Of a DNA stretch of 64,000 nucleotides, positions 17,885 through 27,093 are shown in pieces. Source of the DNA: Bacteroidota bacterium (GTDB lineage: Bacteria; Bacteroidota; Bacteroidia; Flavobacteriales_D; Crocinitomicaceae); assembly GCA_016866255.1 (NCBI GenBank), contig VGMY01000002.1, positions 146,084 to 210,083 of the forward strand. The letters are read 5' to 3'. Position 1 is the stretch's first letter. Every line of letters begins with the position of its first letter. A program made the translations under genes and the position numbers. The notes under the pieces were generated by a model. It was not told the origin of the DNA. It ran no database searches and worked only from the letters and a program-made list of their open reading frames with translations.

Positions 17885-20281
17885 TTGAAATATTTCTGTT
17901 CCGTTTTTGTTGCGTTTTTATTTGCTTTTCATTTTTACGGCCAGTCCGCCATAGTCAAAGGGGTTGTTTACGACGATAGCGATGCACCCGTAGAAGGCGC
18001 GAGTGTAATTTACCGTTACGATGTTTCCCGTGGGTGCCAAACGGACAAAAATGGAAAGTTTCAGTTAACGGTTCCATCAGGAGCGGTTTTGCTCTTGGTG
18101 CGCTATACCAGCATGCGAACCGATACCCTCTCGCTGAAGTTGGAAGAGAACGAAATAAAGGTGGTGTCGATAAAACTAAGGCCGTTTAGTCTTGAGAAAG
18201 GACAAGTAACTGTAGCTGTAGGTAAATTTGATAAGCCTCTGGAGGAGCAAACAGTGACCATGGTGGTAATGAAACCTTCGCTAATTGAAAACAAAAATAC
18301 GCGCAGCATTGAAACAGCACTCGATCAAACCCCGGGTTTGAATATTTTGGATGGCGAACCACAAATTCGTGGAGGAAGCGGTTTTACGTTTGGAGTAGGA
18401 GCTAAAGTTGCTGTACTTGTTGATGATATGCCGATGCTTTCCGGAGATGCGGGGCGCCCCGAGTGGGGCTTTGTACCCGTTGAAAACATTAGTCAGGTAG
18501 AAATTATAAAAGGTGCGGCGAGTGTTCTTTCAGGAAGTTCAGCATTGTCCGGCTCGATTCACATTCGTACAGCCTATCCAACATCGAAGCCTTTGAATAA
18601 AATCAACCTCTATACAGGTATGTATTCTTCACCTTCTGTGGAGGGGGCTAAATGGTGGTCAGGAATACCGCTGATATCAGGCGCAAATTTTATTCATTCG
18701 AAGTCCTACAAAAACTGGGACATTGTGCTGGGCGGTAATATGAATTACGACAATGGATACATTGGTGCACCGAAGCCGGGTCCTTATGTGGTTGATACAA
18801 TTTCGGATTTTAGCGATAAGCAAATGGCGATGAAAAGGGCGAGGATTAATTTTAATCTTCGCAAACGTTCGACAAAAGTGAGCGGTTTGAGCTACGGCCT
18901 CAACGGCAACATCATGTTAGCGCGCACTAACCTCTCTTTTGCCTGGCTCGATGATTCCTCTGGACTTTACAGGGCCTATCCTGGAGCAGTTTTTTTACAA
19001 GATCAAACCATATTTAACATGGATCCCTTTATTCAGTTAATTACCGAAGCGGGGGGCAATCATTACCTAAGGACAAGGATCTTGTACAATGACAACCAAA
19101 TGTCGGCAAACCAAGACAACCGGGCAACAACCTATTACTCGGATTATATGTTTAAAAGGTCTTACGCACAATTAGGAGGAATGGATTTTATAGGGGGTTT
19201 AACCGGATCGTTCGTGAATTCGTTCGCCAATATGTACGTCGGGAGTGGAGATCCTAATAACCAACTTCTGAACTTTTCAGCTTACACTCAGGTGGAAAGA
19301 ACCATCAATAAAACCTTGAATGTTTCCGCTGGAGCGCGTGCGGAATATTTTCAACTCAATGACACAGTTACCGCGTTTAAACCCATTTTTCGTTGCGGTG
19401 CAAATCTGAAATTATATCAAGAAACCTACTTGCGCGCTTCTTTCGGACAAGGATTTCGTTTTCCAACCATTACAGAACGCTTTATCAAGACCGGTGTGGG
19501 TAACTTTGGGGTCTTTCCAAATCCCGATTTAATTCCCGAAAGCAGTTGGAATGGTGAAGTAGGAATAAAACAAGGGCTTAAAATTGGCGGCGTATACGCC
19601 TATTTCGATGTTGCTGCTTTTTGGCAAGAATATCAAAACACGATCGAATATATGTTCGGAATTTGGGATGTTGCGAGCGCTCCTGCATCTTTTGCGGGCT
19701 TTAAATTTCTGAATACGGGTAAATCTCGTGTTCTGGGTTTAGACCTTTCTTTCGCAGGTAAAAGTAAGTTGAGTAAAAATTCAGAAGTGAATTTCTTAAC
19801 TGGGTACAATTACATTGTTCCGAAAACGCTCAACCCGGATTACATATATGCCATCGATGACATCAATCGAAAGTACAGTTACAATTCCACTTCGTTGGAC
19901 TCAGCGAGCGGAATTCTTAAGTACCGATTTTTACACAACATTAAATTTGACGCGGAATGGACCTTAAAAGAGCAATTTTCGTTGGGGTTGAGCATGAAAT
20001 ATTTCAGTAAAATCGTAAATATGGATGCCATTATCAAAGATTTTGAGGAAACGACCGCTGCATCCGGTGGTGATAAACAGAACATTCGCTACATGGATTA
20101 TTTCTATTCTCACCGCTTTGGAAACATGATTTTTGATGCAAGGGTATCCTACACCGTAAACGAGCATCATAAAATTGCGCTTGTAGGGTCCAATGTATTA
20201 AATCGAAGTTATTCGCTTCGGCCATTGAAAATCGAGCCACCTCGTAGTGTTATGTTGCAGTATACCCTAAAATTGAGTTAG
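17885..20281 (+). CDS. TonB-dependent outer-membrane receptor
   Basis: 798 residues. No ATG fits the signal peptide KYFCSVFVAFLFAFHFYGQ, so translation most likely starts at TTG 17885. A carboxypeptidase-like regulatory domain (about 21-105, SAIVKGVVYDDSDAPVEGAS) precedes the plug domain, which includes AVLVDDMPMLSGD and the QVEIIKGAASVLSGSSALSG box; a 22-strand barrel ends in VMLQYTLKLS. Such receptors import metal chelates, vitamins or oligosaccharides using TonB energy. The substrate is unknown. No SusD partner is present, which argues against a polysaccharide utilisation locus. It is preceded closely by the secreted T9SS protein. Confidence 0.9.
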   Translation: MKYFCSVFVAFLFAFHFYGQSAIVKGVVYDDSDAPVEGASVIYRYDVSRGCQTDKNGKFQLTVPSGAVLLLVRYTSMRTDTLSLKLEENEIKVVSIKLRPFSLEKGQVTVAVGKFDKPLEEQTVTMVVMKPSLIENKNTRSIETALDQTPGLNILDGEPQIRGGSGFTFGVGAKVAVLVDDMPMLSGDAGRPEWGFVPVENISQVEIIKGAASVLSGSSALSGSIHIRTAYPTSKPLNKINLYTGMYSSPSVEGAKWWSGIPLISGANFIHSKSYKNWDIVLGGNMNYDNGYIGAPKPGPYVVDTISDFSDKQMAMKRARINFNLRKRSTKVSGLSYGLNGNIMLARTNLSFAWLDDSSGLYRAYPGAVFLQDQTIFNMDPFIQLITEAGGNHYLRTRILYNDNQMSANQDNRATTYYSDYMFKRSYAQLGGMDFIGGLTGSFVNSFANMYVGSGDPNNQLLNFSAYTQVERTINKTLNVSAGARAEYFQLNDTVTAFKPIFRCGANLKLYQETYLRASFGQGFRFPTITERFIKTGVGNFGVFPNPDLIPESSWNGEVGIKQGLKIGGVYAYFDVAAFWQEYQNTIEYMFGIWDVASAPASFAGFKFLNTGKSRVLGLDLSFAGKSKLSKNSEVNFLTGYNYIVPKTLNPDYIYAIDDINRKYSYNSTSLDSASGILKYRFLHNIKFDAEWTLKEQFSLGLSMKYFSKIVNMDAIIKDFEETTAASGGDKQNIRYMDYFYSHRFGNMIFDARVSYTVNEHHKIALVGSNVLNRSYSLRPLKIEPPRSVMLQYTLKLS

Positions 20282-20287
20282 GTTTTC

Positions 20288-20317
20288 TTGTTAGTCGAAA
20301 TAATTCTTGTATCTTTG
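20288..20317 (+). promoter_or_regulatory. Promoter of rpsP-rimM (TTG-N19-TATCTTTG)
   Basis: TTG at 20288-20290, a 19-base spacer and TATCTTTG at 20310-20317 match the Bacteroidota housekeeping sigma consensus in both boxes and spacing. A leader of about 45 bases follows, containing a small GAGGT/ACCTC hairpin (20342-20356). Confidence 0.8.
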
Positions 20318-20341
20318 CGCCCTTAAATTACATTATTCACC

Positions 20342-20356
20342 GAGGTTTCGTACCTC
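20342..20356 (+). promoter_or_regulatory. Small hairpin in the rpsP leader
   Basis: GAGGT-TTCGT-ACCTC, a five-base stem about 15 bases before the rpsP ATG. It could influence ribosome access or be a remnant of an autoregulatory structure; the stem is short, so this is tentative. Confidence 0.35.
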
Positions 20357-20371
20357 AATAAATAACGAGCA

Positions 20372-21205
20372 ATGGCAACAAAAATTCGTCTCCAAAGACA
20401 CGGAAAAAAAGGAAATGCTTATTTTCATCTCGTAGCGGCCGACAGCCGGGCCAAGCGCGATGGCAAATTCATTGAAAAATTAGGAACCTACAATCCGGTT
20501 TCCAACCCTGCAACAATTACCATAAATTTTGATAGAACGCTTTATTGGGTTGGGGTAGGTGCAGAAATGACCGATACAGCTCGGGCGATACTATCGTACA
20601 AGGGAGTGTTGTTTAAAAATCACTTGTTAAAGGGAGTGGCCAAAGGCGCACTAACGCAGGAAGAGGCTACCAAAAAGTTTGACCTTTGGTTACTCGAGAA
20701 GGAAAATAAAATCCAAGCTAAGAAAGATGGGTTGTCAAAGGCCTCGGATAATGAAAGAGCAAATCGATTAAAAGCCGAAATGGAAAGCAACGCAGCGAAA
20801 GCAGCCGCCATAGAAGCCAAAGCGAATGCCATTTTGGAAGAGCCAGTCGTAGCGGTTGATGATGCTGTTGAGATGGAGGAAACTGCTGCTGTTGAGGAAA
20901 CTGCTGCTGTTGAGGAAGCGCCTGCTGCTGAGGAAGCGCCTGCTGCTGAGGAAGCGCCTGCTGCTGAGGAAGCGCCTGCTGCTGAGGAAGCGCCTGCTGC
21001 TGAGGAAGCGCCTGCTGCCGAGGAAGCGCCTGCTGCCGAAGAAACCCCTGCTGTTGAGGAAGCGCCTGCTGCCGAAGAAACCCCTGCTGCTGAGGAAGCG
21101 CCTGCTGCTGAGGAAGCGCCTGCTGCTGAGGAAGCGCCTGCTGCCGAAGAAACCCCTGCTGTTGAGGAAGCGCCTGCTGCCGAGGAGGGAGCTTCGGAAG
21201 AATAA
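20372..21205 (+). CDS. rpsP: 30S ribosomal protein S16 with long acidic Ala/Glu/Pro repeat tail
   Basis: 277 residues. The first 80 or so are ordinary S16 (ATKIRLQRHGKKGNAYFH, EKLGTYNP, RILSYKG-like region), a small-subunit assembly protein. Residues about 80-165 are a charged helical extension (KKFDLWLLEKENKIQ, AKAAAIEAKANAILEE) seen in shorter form in other Bacteroidota S16 proteins. From residue 169 there are 17 hexapeptide repeats of type EEAPAA, then EEGASEE. The tail is very acidic and probably disordered, so it should project from the ribosome. Repeats are nearly identical at DNA level. rimM follows 15 bases later, the classical order, but trmD and rplS are not adjacent. Confidence 0.95.
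   Translation: MATKIRLQRHGKKGNAYFHLVAADSRAKRDGKFIEKLGTYNPVSNPATITINFDRTLYWVGVGAEMTDTARAILSYKGVLFKNHLLKGVAKGALTQEEATKKFDLWLLEKENKIQAKKDGLSKASDNERANRLKAEMESNAAKAAAIEAKANAILEEPVVAVDDAVEMEETAAVEETAAVEEAPAAEEAPAAEEAPAAEEAPAAEEAPAAEEAPAAEEAPAAEETPAVEEAPAAEETPAAEEAPAAEEAPAAEEAPAAEETPAVEEAPAAEEGASEE
20876..21181 (+). repeat. 17 x 18-bp coding repeat in rpsP
   Basis: Seventeen in-frame 18-base units, most reading GAGGAAGCGCCTGCTGCT with silent or Thr/Val variants (EETAAV twice, EETPAV twice, EETPAA once). The high DNA identity points to recent slippage or unequal exchange, so copy number may differ between strains. Confidence 0.93.
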
Positions 21206-21220
21206 TTCATATCAGATTGT

Positions 21221-21742
21221 TTGAAAGGATATTTTCAAATTGGTCATATTGCGAAACTTCACGGATTTAAAGGTGAAGTTTCCTTGTTTTTAGACGTCAC
21301 ACAACCTGACAATTATCGCAGTCTTAATGTTATTTTTTTCGAGATAGAGGGCATTGCCACCCCGTTCCCTATTCAATCCGTAAAGCCGATGATTAACGGA
21401 TTTATGGTGTTGAAATTAGAAGGGGTGAACAGCGAGGCTGAGGCAAGACGGTTGGTGCGTAAATCGGTGTTTTTGAGCGATTCCTTGCTCCCCGTATTGG
21501 ACGAACATTCCTTTTATGATCATGAAATTGTGGGTTTTACCGTGATTGATGCGGTTCGTGGCAACATCGGTACCGCCATTGGTGTGATTGACCATCCCTC
21601 CAATCCATTGTTGCAAGTGGATAAAGAGGGGGTTGAGATCTTAATTCCCCTCAATTTGGAGTTGTATAAAAAAGTAAACCGAACGGAAAAAACTTTAACG
21701 CTTACAACGCCTGAAGGTCTGTTAGAAGTTTATTTGACTTGA
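21221..21742 (+). CDS. rimM: Ribosome maturation factor RimM
   Basis: 173 residues, usual length. It binds S19 and helps maturation of the 30S head. The N-terminal RimM domain opens with FQIGHIAKLHGFKGEVSLF; the PRC-barrel half includes DHEIVGFTVID, NPLLQVDKEGVEILIPL and a final TPEGLLEVYLT. The only suitable start is TTG 21221, 15 bases after rpsP. It overlaps the convergent GH3 gene by 13 bases. Confidence 0.93.
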   Translation: MKGYFQIGHIAKLHGFKGEVSLFLDVTQPDNYRSLNVIFFEIEGIATPFPIQSVKPMINGFMVLKLEGVNSEAEARRLVRKSVFLSDSLLPVLDEHSFYDHEIVGFTVIDAVRGNIGTAIGVIDHPSNPLLQVDKEGVEILIPLNLELYKKVNRTEKTLTLTTPEGLLEVYLT

Positions 21743-22881
21743 GACAACAGACCCAAACAAATTTTCATGCGCATCACTTTTTTGGCTGCTTCGTTCACTT
21801 GCTGTTGAAAGTCCTTATTTTTTCGGTATTCTTGAAGGAGCTCGTTGTGTGCTTGAGCCGCGTTAACGGGCATTAAAATAATGTCGCAACCTGCGGAAAT
21901 GGCTTTTGTTGCGGATTGGGGAACATTGACTACTCCCCCCATGTTCATCGCATCTGTAACGATAAGGCCTTTGAAACCCAGTTCATTTTTCAAAAGACCT
22001 GTAACTATAGTTTTTGAACAGGTGGAAGGCAATCCTTGAGTATCGTATTTTTTGTTATTCTTGACGGCAATGTGCGCGACCATAATCGAGAGCACTCCTT
22101 TCGAAATCAGTTCCGGATAATTTTTAATTTCCTTAAGTTCGCCGTCAATGGTTTGCAGCGAGGCGTGGGTGTCGCCGCTCACGAGCCCATGCCCAGGGAA
22201 GTGCTTAGCAGTTGCAATGATACGGTTGTTTTGGGTTTCTTGAATGAACGCATTGGACCATGGAATCAATTGTTCGGGTTTGTTCCCAAATCCTCGGTAA
22301 CCAACGGTAGCATTTCCAGCTACATCCACAACAGGTGCAAAGTTGTAGTTAATCCCAATGGAGTTTAGAAGTTTGGCAATTTGTTGGGCAACGCTAATCA
22401 CCTCTTCCATGGAATTAATTTCTGCCGCTTTTTTAACGGGTGCAGATTCCCCAATTTTTCGATTGACAAGACTCGGTTCAGCATCCGCGCTGTAGAGAAA
22501 GGGAAGGTTAGCTTTTGATTCATTTAAAGCATTAAATTTCGTGATCCATTGGGTGAATTCGTTTTGGGTTCCGTTCAACATTAAAATTCCTCCAATAACC
22601 CTTTGGTCAATGTGTTGTTCAATCGTTGCAAGGGTTTGACCGTATCGGCCAACGGCAGGCATAAGCAATTGTGCAACAATAGCAGTGTCGTCCAATTGAC
22701 GGAATACCTCTTCCACCGCTTCATCTAGCAATTTATTGACGCCCAAAAAATCAGAGAGCTGAAAAGTTGTTGTTCCGTTTAATTGGGGAACGTTCAGGGT
22801 CTTGTGATTTTCAGAGGGTTGAGAACACGCCAGTAACCCGAGGAGCACACTCGATAGAAGTATAAAGTGTTTGAGATTCAT
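21730..22881 (-). CDS. Glycoside hydrolase family 3 lipoprotein (beta-N-acetylhexosaminidase-like)
   Basis: 383 residues from ATG 22881, which gives a clean lipoprotein signal with lipidated Cys in GLLACS; an upstream in-frame ATG at 22923 would spoil it and overlaps a promoter box. The GH3 catalytic barrel has the KHFPGHG motif with following GDTHASL (general acid/base His region of NagZ types) and nucleophile motif GLIVTDAMNMGGV. NagZ enzymes release GlcNAc from muropeptides in the cytoplasm; this one is exported and lipidated, so it probably acts in the periplasm or on the surface on GlcNAc-containing glycans. The beta-lactamase-like domain found fused in many Bacteroidota relatives is absent. 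Confidence 0.85.
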   Translation of the reverse strand: MNLKHFILLSSVLLGLLACSQPSENHKTLNVPQLNGTTTFQLSDFLGVNKLLDEAVEEVFRQLDDTAIVAQLLMPAVGRYGQTLATIEQHIDQRVIGGILMLNGTQNEFTQWITKFNALNESKANLPFLYSADAEPSLVNRKIGESAPVKKAAEINSMEEVISVAQQIAKLLNSIGINYNFAPVVDVAGNATVGYRGFGNKPEQLIPWSNAFIQETQNNRIIATAKHFPGHGLVSGDTHASLQTIDGELKEIKNYPELISKGVLSIMVAHIAVKNNKKYDTQGLPSTCSKTIVTGLLKNELGFKGLIVTDAMNMGGVVNVPQSATKAISAGCDIILMPVNAAQAHNELLQEYRKNKDFQQQVNEAAKKVMRMKICLGLLSQVK

Positions 22882-22899
22882 CGACCTGTTTCTTTCGTA

Positions 22900-22907
22900 C
22901 AAATTTA
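22900..22907 (-). promoter_or_regulatory. Probable -7 box for the GH3 lipoprotein
   Basis: TAAATTTG on the minus strand, 18 bases before ATG 22881. Its position supports that start over the ATG at 22923. Confidence 0.5.
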
Positions 22908-23060
22908 GGGTGCTTGTTTTCAAAATTCTACCGATAGTCCATTTGTTATTAACAGCCAGATGTTTTATCCAATATGAAATAATTGTTAAATAATTTTTGT
23001 AATTTTTATTAACTTAAGTGTAGGAGAGTCGGAGATTACTAAATAATTCATCAGTAGCGT

Positions 23061-25313
23061 ATGAGAATTTTGCATTTCTTTAATTTCATCTTCTGGGTCA
23101 ATTGCGCGGTTTCTCAATCGTTTTATGATAAACAAACGGTACAAACGTTAGAAATATTTTTTGCTCAAGCCAATTGGGATGCTCTTCTCGATAATTTAGC
23201 TCAAACCACCGAAGATTACTTGTTAGCGGATTCAGTAAGAATTAACGGGACAGTATTCGATTCGGTCGGGGTGAAGTATAAAGGGAATAGCTCCTATAAT
23301 CCTAACAACAGCAAAAATCCTTTGCACATCAACTTAAATTGGATTAATTCTGATGCAGATTATCAAGGGTATACCAATGTTAAATTGCAAAACGGTTACA
23401 AAGATCCCTCAATGATTCGGGAGGTGCTATCCTATGCTGTTCTTGAAAATTATATGGATTGCTCGAAAGCAAATTTTGTCAATGTTTTTATTAATGGCGG
23501 CCTAAGAGGTTTGTACTCGAGCTCAGAAAGCATTAACGATAAGTTCAATACTGACTATTATTACGATTTCAAGGGGTCTTTTTTTAAATGCAATCCTAAT
23601 GGAGGCGCAGGTCCCGGAGGAGGGACATCGCCGGATTTGAAATATTTAGGGTCTGATTCATCCTTGTATACGAATGGCTATGAGTTAAAATCCAACTACG
23701 GTTGGACCGATCTGGTCGATTTGATTAACACCTTGAACAATAATTTTGCGAGCATTGAAGATAAATTAGACTTGGATCGCGCGATTTGGATGTTGGCATT
23801 TAACAACGTACTCGTGAACCTCGATTCCTACAGCGGTTCGTTTCGTCAAAATTATTACTTGTACAAAGACCTTAACCAAAGATTTGTTCCTACCGTTTGG
23901 GATTTGAACATGAGTTTTAATGGATTTCCTGGGGGATCCGGCAGCGGGCCGGGAAGCGCCAATTTAGATCCTTTGTCCAACATCAACTCAAACAACCACC
24001 CTTTGATTAAGAAAATCTTAAACAACCCCATGTATCAGCGCATGTACATGGCCCATGTACGAACCATGTTGCAAGAAATGTTTGCTTCGAATTGGTATTT
24101 GAATCAGGCCAATGCTTTGAGGAATACCATCAATGCGCATGTCCAAGCTGATCCTTTTAAGTTTTATACTTACGCTCAATATCAAAATAGTTTAACGACG
24201 GCCGTTCCGGGTGGAGGGCCCGGTGGGTTCTCGATTCCGGGAATTCAAACCTTGATGAACGATAGAGTGACATATTTCAATTCAAATGCCAATTACCTCT
24301 TGGTAGCACCGTCTATTACCGCTTTTTCAGCTTCAAATCCCACCCCGGCGTTTAACGAGAGTTTTACCATTAGTGCAACGGCGTCGAATGAAACTGCGGT
24401 TTATCTGGGATATCGCACCTTTCATCACCTGCGTTTTACACGCGTACCCATGTATGACGATGGGAACCATGGCGACGGATTGGCTGGAGATCATATCTAT
24501 GGAGCCAACGTAACCGCTAACGGGCCAAGGTTCGAATACTACCTGTATGCCGACAATAACAACGCTGGTATATTCAGTCCTGTTAGGGCGGAACATGAAT
24601 TTCACACCTTGGATCTAAACATTCCCGCCCCGACGCCGGGGCAAGTTCAACTCAACGAAGCCATGTCCGATAACGAACTTACCGAAGATGATCCGTACGG
24701 GGAGTCCAACGATTGGGTAGAATTGTTGAATACCACCTCCAGTGCCGTTGATTTAAGCGGATATTTTTTAAGCGATGATCCTGCAAATCCCCTTAAGTGG
24801 ACGATTCCATCGAATACCGTAATGCTTCCAAACAGCTATTTAATCGTTTGGACCGACAACGACCTGCATCAAACCACGGGATTGCATGCAAATTTTAAAT
24901 TGCGAGCCTCCGGCGATTATCTTTCTTTTTCCAATGGACAGACGGTTCTTGATCAAGTTACTTTACCTGCCTTATTGACCGATCAATCGTATGCACGGTG
25001 CCCAGAATCCGGGTTGATATTCGATGTTGCTCAACCTACTTTTGAAGCCATGAATAATTGCGTAGCCGGGCTTGAAGACGAAGAGGTTTTGGGAAGGATT
25101 TATCCCAATCCGTTCAGTGATCTTGTCAACATAGAGGTACCCCAATCTTCCATCATTGAAGTCTTCGATATCAACGGTAAACTCATCCACCAAATTCGAT
25201 GCAACCAAGGCGGATGTCAATGTTCGACCGAAAATTGGAATGCTGGATTGTATATCGCAAGAATTCACATTTCAGGCCAATTGACCCAAAATATTAAGAT
25301 CATTAAGCGATAA
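23061..25313 (+). CDS. CotH-family protein with lamin-tail domain and T9SS sorting domain
   Basis: 750 residues: signal peptide (about 1-18, ending NCAVSQ), CotH kinase-like domain (about 25-420) with SVGVKYKGNSSYNP, GLYSSSESINDKF, LVNLDSYSGSFRQNYYLY and VPTVWDLNMSFNGF, a small Ig-like region, a lamin-tail domain (about 530-640, QLNEAMSDNE, DWVELLNTT, YFLSDD) and a type A T9SS domain (GRIYPNPFSDLVNIE). CotH proteins are secreted atypical kinases. The Asp in NLDS is kept, but the final metal motif reads WDLN rather than the common WDxD, so activity is uncertain. Glycine-rich loops (GGAGPGGGT, PGGSGSGPG) are inserted in the kinase part. Confidence 0.85.
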   Translation: MRILHFFNFIFWVNCAVSQSFYDKQTVQTLEIFFAQANWDALLDNLAQTTEDYLLADSVRINGTVFDSVGVKYKGNSSYNPNNSKNPLHINLNWINSDADYQGYTNVKLQNGYKDPSMIREVLSYAVLENYMDCSKANFVNVFINGGLRGLYSSSESINDKFNTDYYYDFKGSFFKCNPNGGAGPGGGTSPDLKYLGSDSSLYTNGYELKSNYGWTDLVDLINTLNNNFASIEDKLDLDRAIWMLAFNNVLVNLDSYSGSFRQNYYLYKDLNQRFVPTVWDLNMSFNGFPGGSGSGPGSANLDPLSNINSNNHPLIKKILNNPMYQRMYMAHVRTMLQEMFASNWYLNQANALRNTINAHVQADPFKFYTYAQYQNSLTTAVPGGGPGGFSIPGIQTLMNDRVTYFNSNANYLLVAPSITAFSASNPTPAFNESFTISATASNETAVYLGYRTFHHLRFTRVPMYDDGNHGDGLAGDHIYGANVTANGPRFEYYLYADNNNAGIFSPVRAEHEFHTLDLNIPAPTPGQVQLNEAMSDNELTEDDPYGESNDWVELLNTTSSAVDLSGYFLSDDPANPLKWTIPSNTVMLPNSYLIVWTDNDLHQTTGLHANFKLRASGDYLSFSNGQTVLDQVTLPALLTDQSYARCPESGLIFDVAQPTFEAMNNCVAGLEDEEVLGRIYPNPFSDLVNIEVPQSSIIEVFDINGKLIHQIRCNQGGCQCSTENWNAGLYIARIHISGQLTQNIKIIKR

Positions 25314-25314
25314 A

Positions 25315-25680
25315 CTACTCTTCTTCCAAATGCTTCTGGATGGATTGAACGATGAGGTGGCGCTGGTGAATTTCCCTAAGGTAATAGGATTTCGTTTTCT
25401 GTCTCGTAATTTTCCGTTTGCTGTAGCCGAAAGTTATGAACCCAACAAAATTAACGGCCCAAGAAAGTTTCGGGACGAAGTCTAAATCCAGCCTTCCTAG
25501 AGCATTGAGTTCCTCGTTCATCGTTGGACTGAAGTCCATTTTAAGTGCCTGTAAACGAATGGTTTCAATCAAAGAATCGTAAGGTTCAACAAGCTCTCTG
25601 CTGAAATTATGGGTTTTCATGAAACGTAAATAGCGAAAATTAACATCGGTGAACGTCCTGTATAACTCTTCAATGGTCAT
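25315..25680 (-). CDS. Conserved hypothetical protein
   Basis: 121 residues, not recognised. It is soluble apart from a short hydrophobic patch (LSWAVNFVGFITFGY, about 73-87) and is rich in Arg, Lys and Tyr toward the C terminus, with predicted helices at both ends. It starts with a normal ATG, fills the space between two genes exactly, and stops two bases after the convergent CotH gene, so it is probably real. Confidence 0.55.
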   Translation of the reverse strand: MTIEELYRTFTDVNFRYLRFMKTHNFSRELVEPYDSLIETIRLQALKMDFSPTMNEELNALGRLDLDFVPKLSWAVNFVGFITFGYSKRKITRQKTKSYYLREIHQRHLIVQSIQKHLEEE

Positions 25681-25745
25681 AAAAATCTTTGCTCGTCAAA
25701 AGTAATAAAAGAAACCTAAAGACCCGGATACTGCCCAGGGTTTTC

Positions 25746-25753
25746 TATTTTTG
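25746..25753 (+). promoter_or_regulatory. Probable -7 box for rimO
   Basis: TATTTTTG, matching TAnnTTTG, six bases before ATG 25760, implying a leaderless or nearly leaderless message. Confidence 0.5.
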
Positions 25754-25759
25754 CAGCCT

Positions 25760-27070
25760 ATGAAAACCAAATCTCATCGCAAGAATAAGATCAACGTGGT
25801 AACCTTAGGTTGTTCTAAAAATACTTTCGACTCAGAAATCATGATGGCCCAACTCAAAGCCAATCGTTTTGAGGTTCAACACGAAGGGCAAGAAGAATCG
25901 GAAATCGTGATCATCAACACTTGTGGTTTTATCGATAATGCGAAACAGGAATCCATTGATACCATTCTCCAATACGTCGATGCGAAGTCACAAGGTTTGG
26001 TGGATAAGGTTTACGTTACAGGCTGCCTTTCCGAGCGCTATCGTTCGGATTTAGAAAGCGAAATCCCTGAAGTGGATGCCTATTTCGGCACCCGGGAATT
26101 GCCTAGACTCCTCAAAACGTTGAAAGCCGATTATAAGCATGAGTTGGTCGGCGAACGGTTGCTCACGACTCCCAACCATTACGCCTATTTCAAGATTGCC
26201 GAAGGCTGCGATCGCCCTTGTTCTTTCTGTGCCATTCCCTTAATGCGAGGCAAACACGTTTCTACTCCCATGGAACAATTAGTGTCCAATGCCCAAGATT
26301 TGGCCAAAAAAGGAGTCAAGGAACTGTTGTTGATTGCTCAAGATTTAACCTATTACGGTTTGGACCTCTACAAAAAACGCAATTTGGCGGAGCTCCTAGT
26401 AAAATTATCCGACGTCGAGGGCATTGAGTGGATTCGTTTGCATTACGCGTTCCCTGCAGGTTTTCCCATGGATGTTCTGGAAGTTATGAGGGAACGTAAA
26501 AACGTTTGTAACTACCTCGATATTCCTTTACAGCACGGTTCCACCGCCATGCTTCAAGCAATGCGCAGAGGCATTACCCGTGAAAAAACTGAGGAATTGT
26601 TGGATGCGATTCGACAGCGAGTTCCCGAAATTGCGTTGCGCACGACCCTCATTTCAGGATTTCCTGGAGAAACGGAAGCAGATTTTGAGGAAATGAAGGG
26701 TTTTGTAGAGCGCAGCCGGTTTGACCGCCTCGGTATATTCACCTACTCTCACGAGGAAAACACCCATGCCTTTCAACTTGCCGACGACGTTCCTGAGGAA
26801 TTAAAGCGAAAACGTGCGGATGAAATCATGGAAATGCAAGCGGGAATTAGCCATGCCTTGAACCAACACAAAGTGGGACGAACCTTTAAAACCCTTTTTG
26901 ATCGGGTGGAAGGGGACTATTTTATTGGGCGAACGGAATTTGATTCTCCCGAGGTAGATAACGAGGTGAAGGTGCTTCGCACGCCGGATTTGTACGTGCC
27001 TATTGGGGATTTTTCCATGGTTCGAATGGTTTCCGCCGAACCCTATGATTTGTTGGGTGAATTAGTTTGA
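25760..27070 (+). CDS. rimO: Ribosomal protein S12 methylthiotransferase
   Basis: 436 residues from ATG 25760 (an in-frame TTG nine bases earlier overlaps the promoter). The N-terminal domain has the three cluster cysteines in TLGCSKN, NTCGFIDNAKQESID and VTGCLSERY; the radical SAM motif is CDRPCSFC with IPLMRGKH after it; a C-terminal TRAM domain starts near VGRTFKTLFDRVEGDYFIGR. RimO adds a methylthio group to the conserved Asp of ribosomal protein S12. Followed directly by the truncated secreted-protein gene, whose reading frame touches the rimO stop. Confidence 0.95.
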   Translation: MKTKSHRKNKINVVTLGCSKNTFDSEIMMAQLKANRFEVQHEGQEESEIVIINTCGFIDNAKQESIDTILQYVDAKSQGLVDKVYVTGCLSERYRSDLESEIPEVDAYFGTRELPRLLKTLKADYKHELVGERLLTTPNHYAYFKIAEGCDRPCSFCAIPLMRGKHVSTPMEQLVSNAQDLAKKGVKELLLIAQDLTYYGLDLYKKRNLAELLVKLSDVEGIEWIRLHYAFPAGFPMDVLEVMRERKNVCNYLDIPLQHGSTAMLQAMRRGITREKTEELLDAIRQRVPEIALRTTLISGFPGETEADFEEMKGFVERSRFDRLGIFTYSHEENTHAFQLADDVPEELKRKRADEIMEMQAGISHALNQHKVGRTFKTLFDRVEGDYFIGRTEFDSPEVDNEVKVLRTPDLYVPIGDFSMVRMVSAEPYDLLGELV

Positions 27071-27093
27071 GTACCTTTAATGAAAATTGTACG

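Noticed and set aside
17885..20281. Polysaccharide utilisation locus
   Set aside because: There is no SusD-like gene or glycoside hydrolase set next to the TonB receptor.
20620..21224. Long open frames in other frames over the S16 repeats
   Set aside because: Low-complexity Ser/Ala/Gly and Leu/Arg runs are mirror products of the 18-base repeat.
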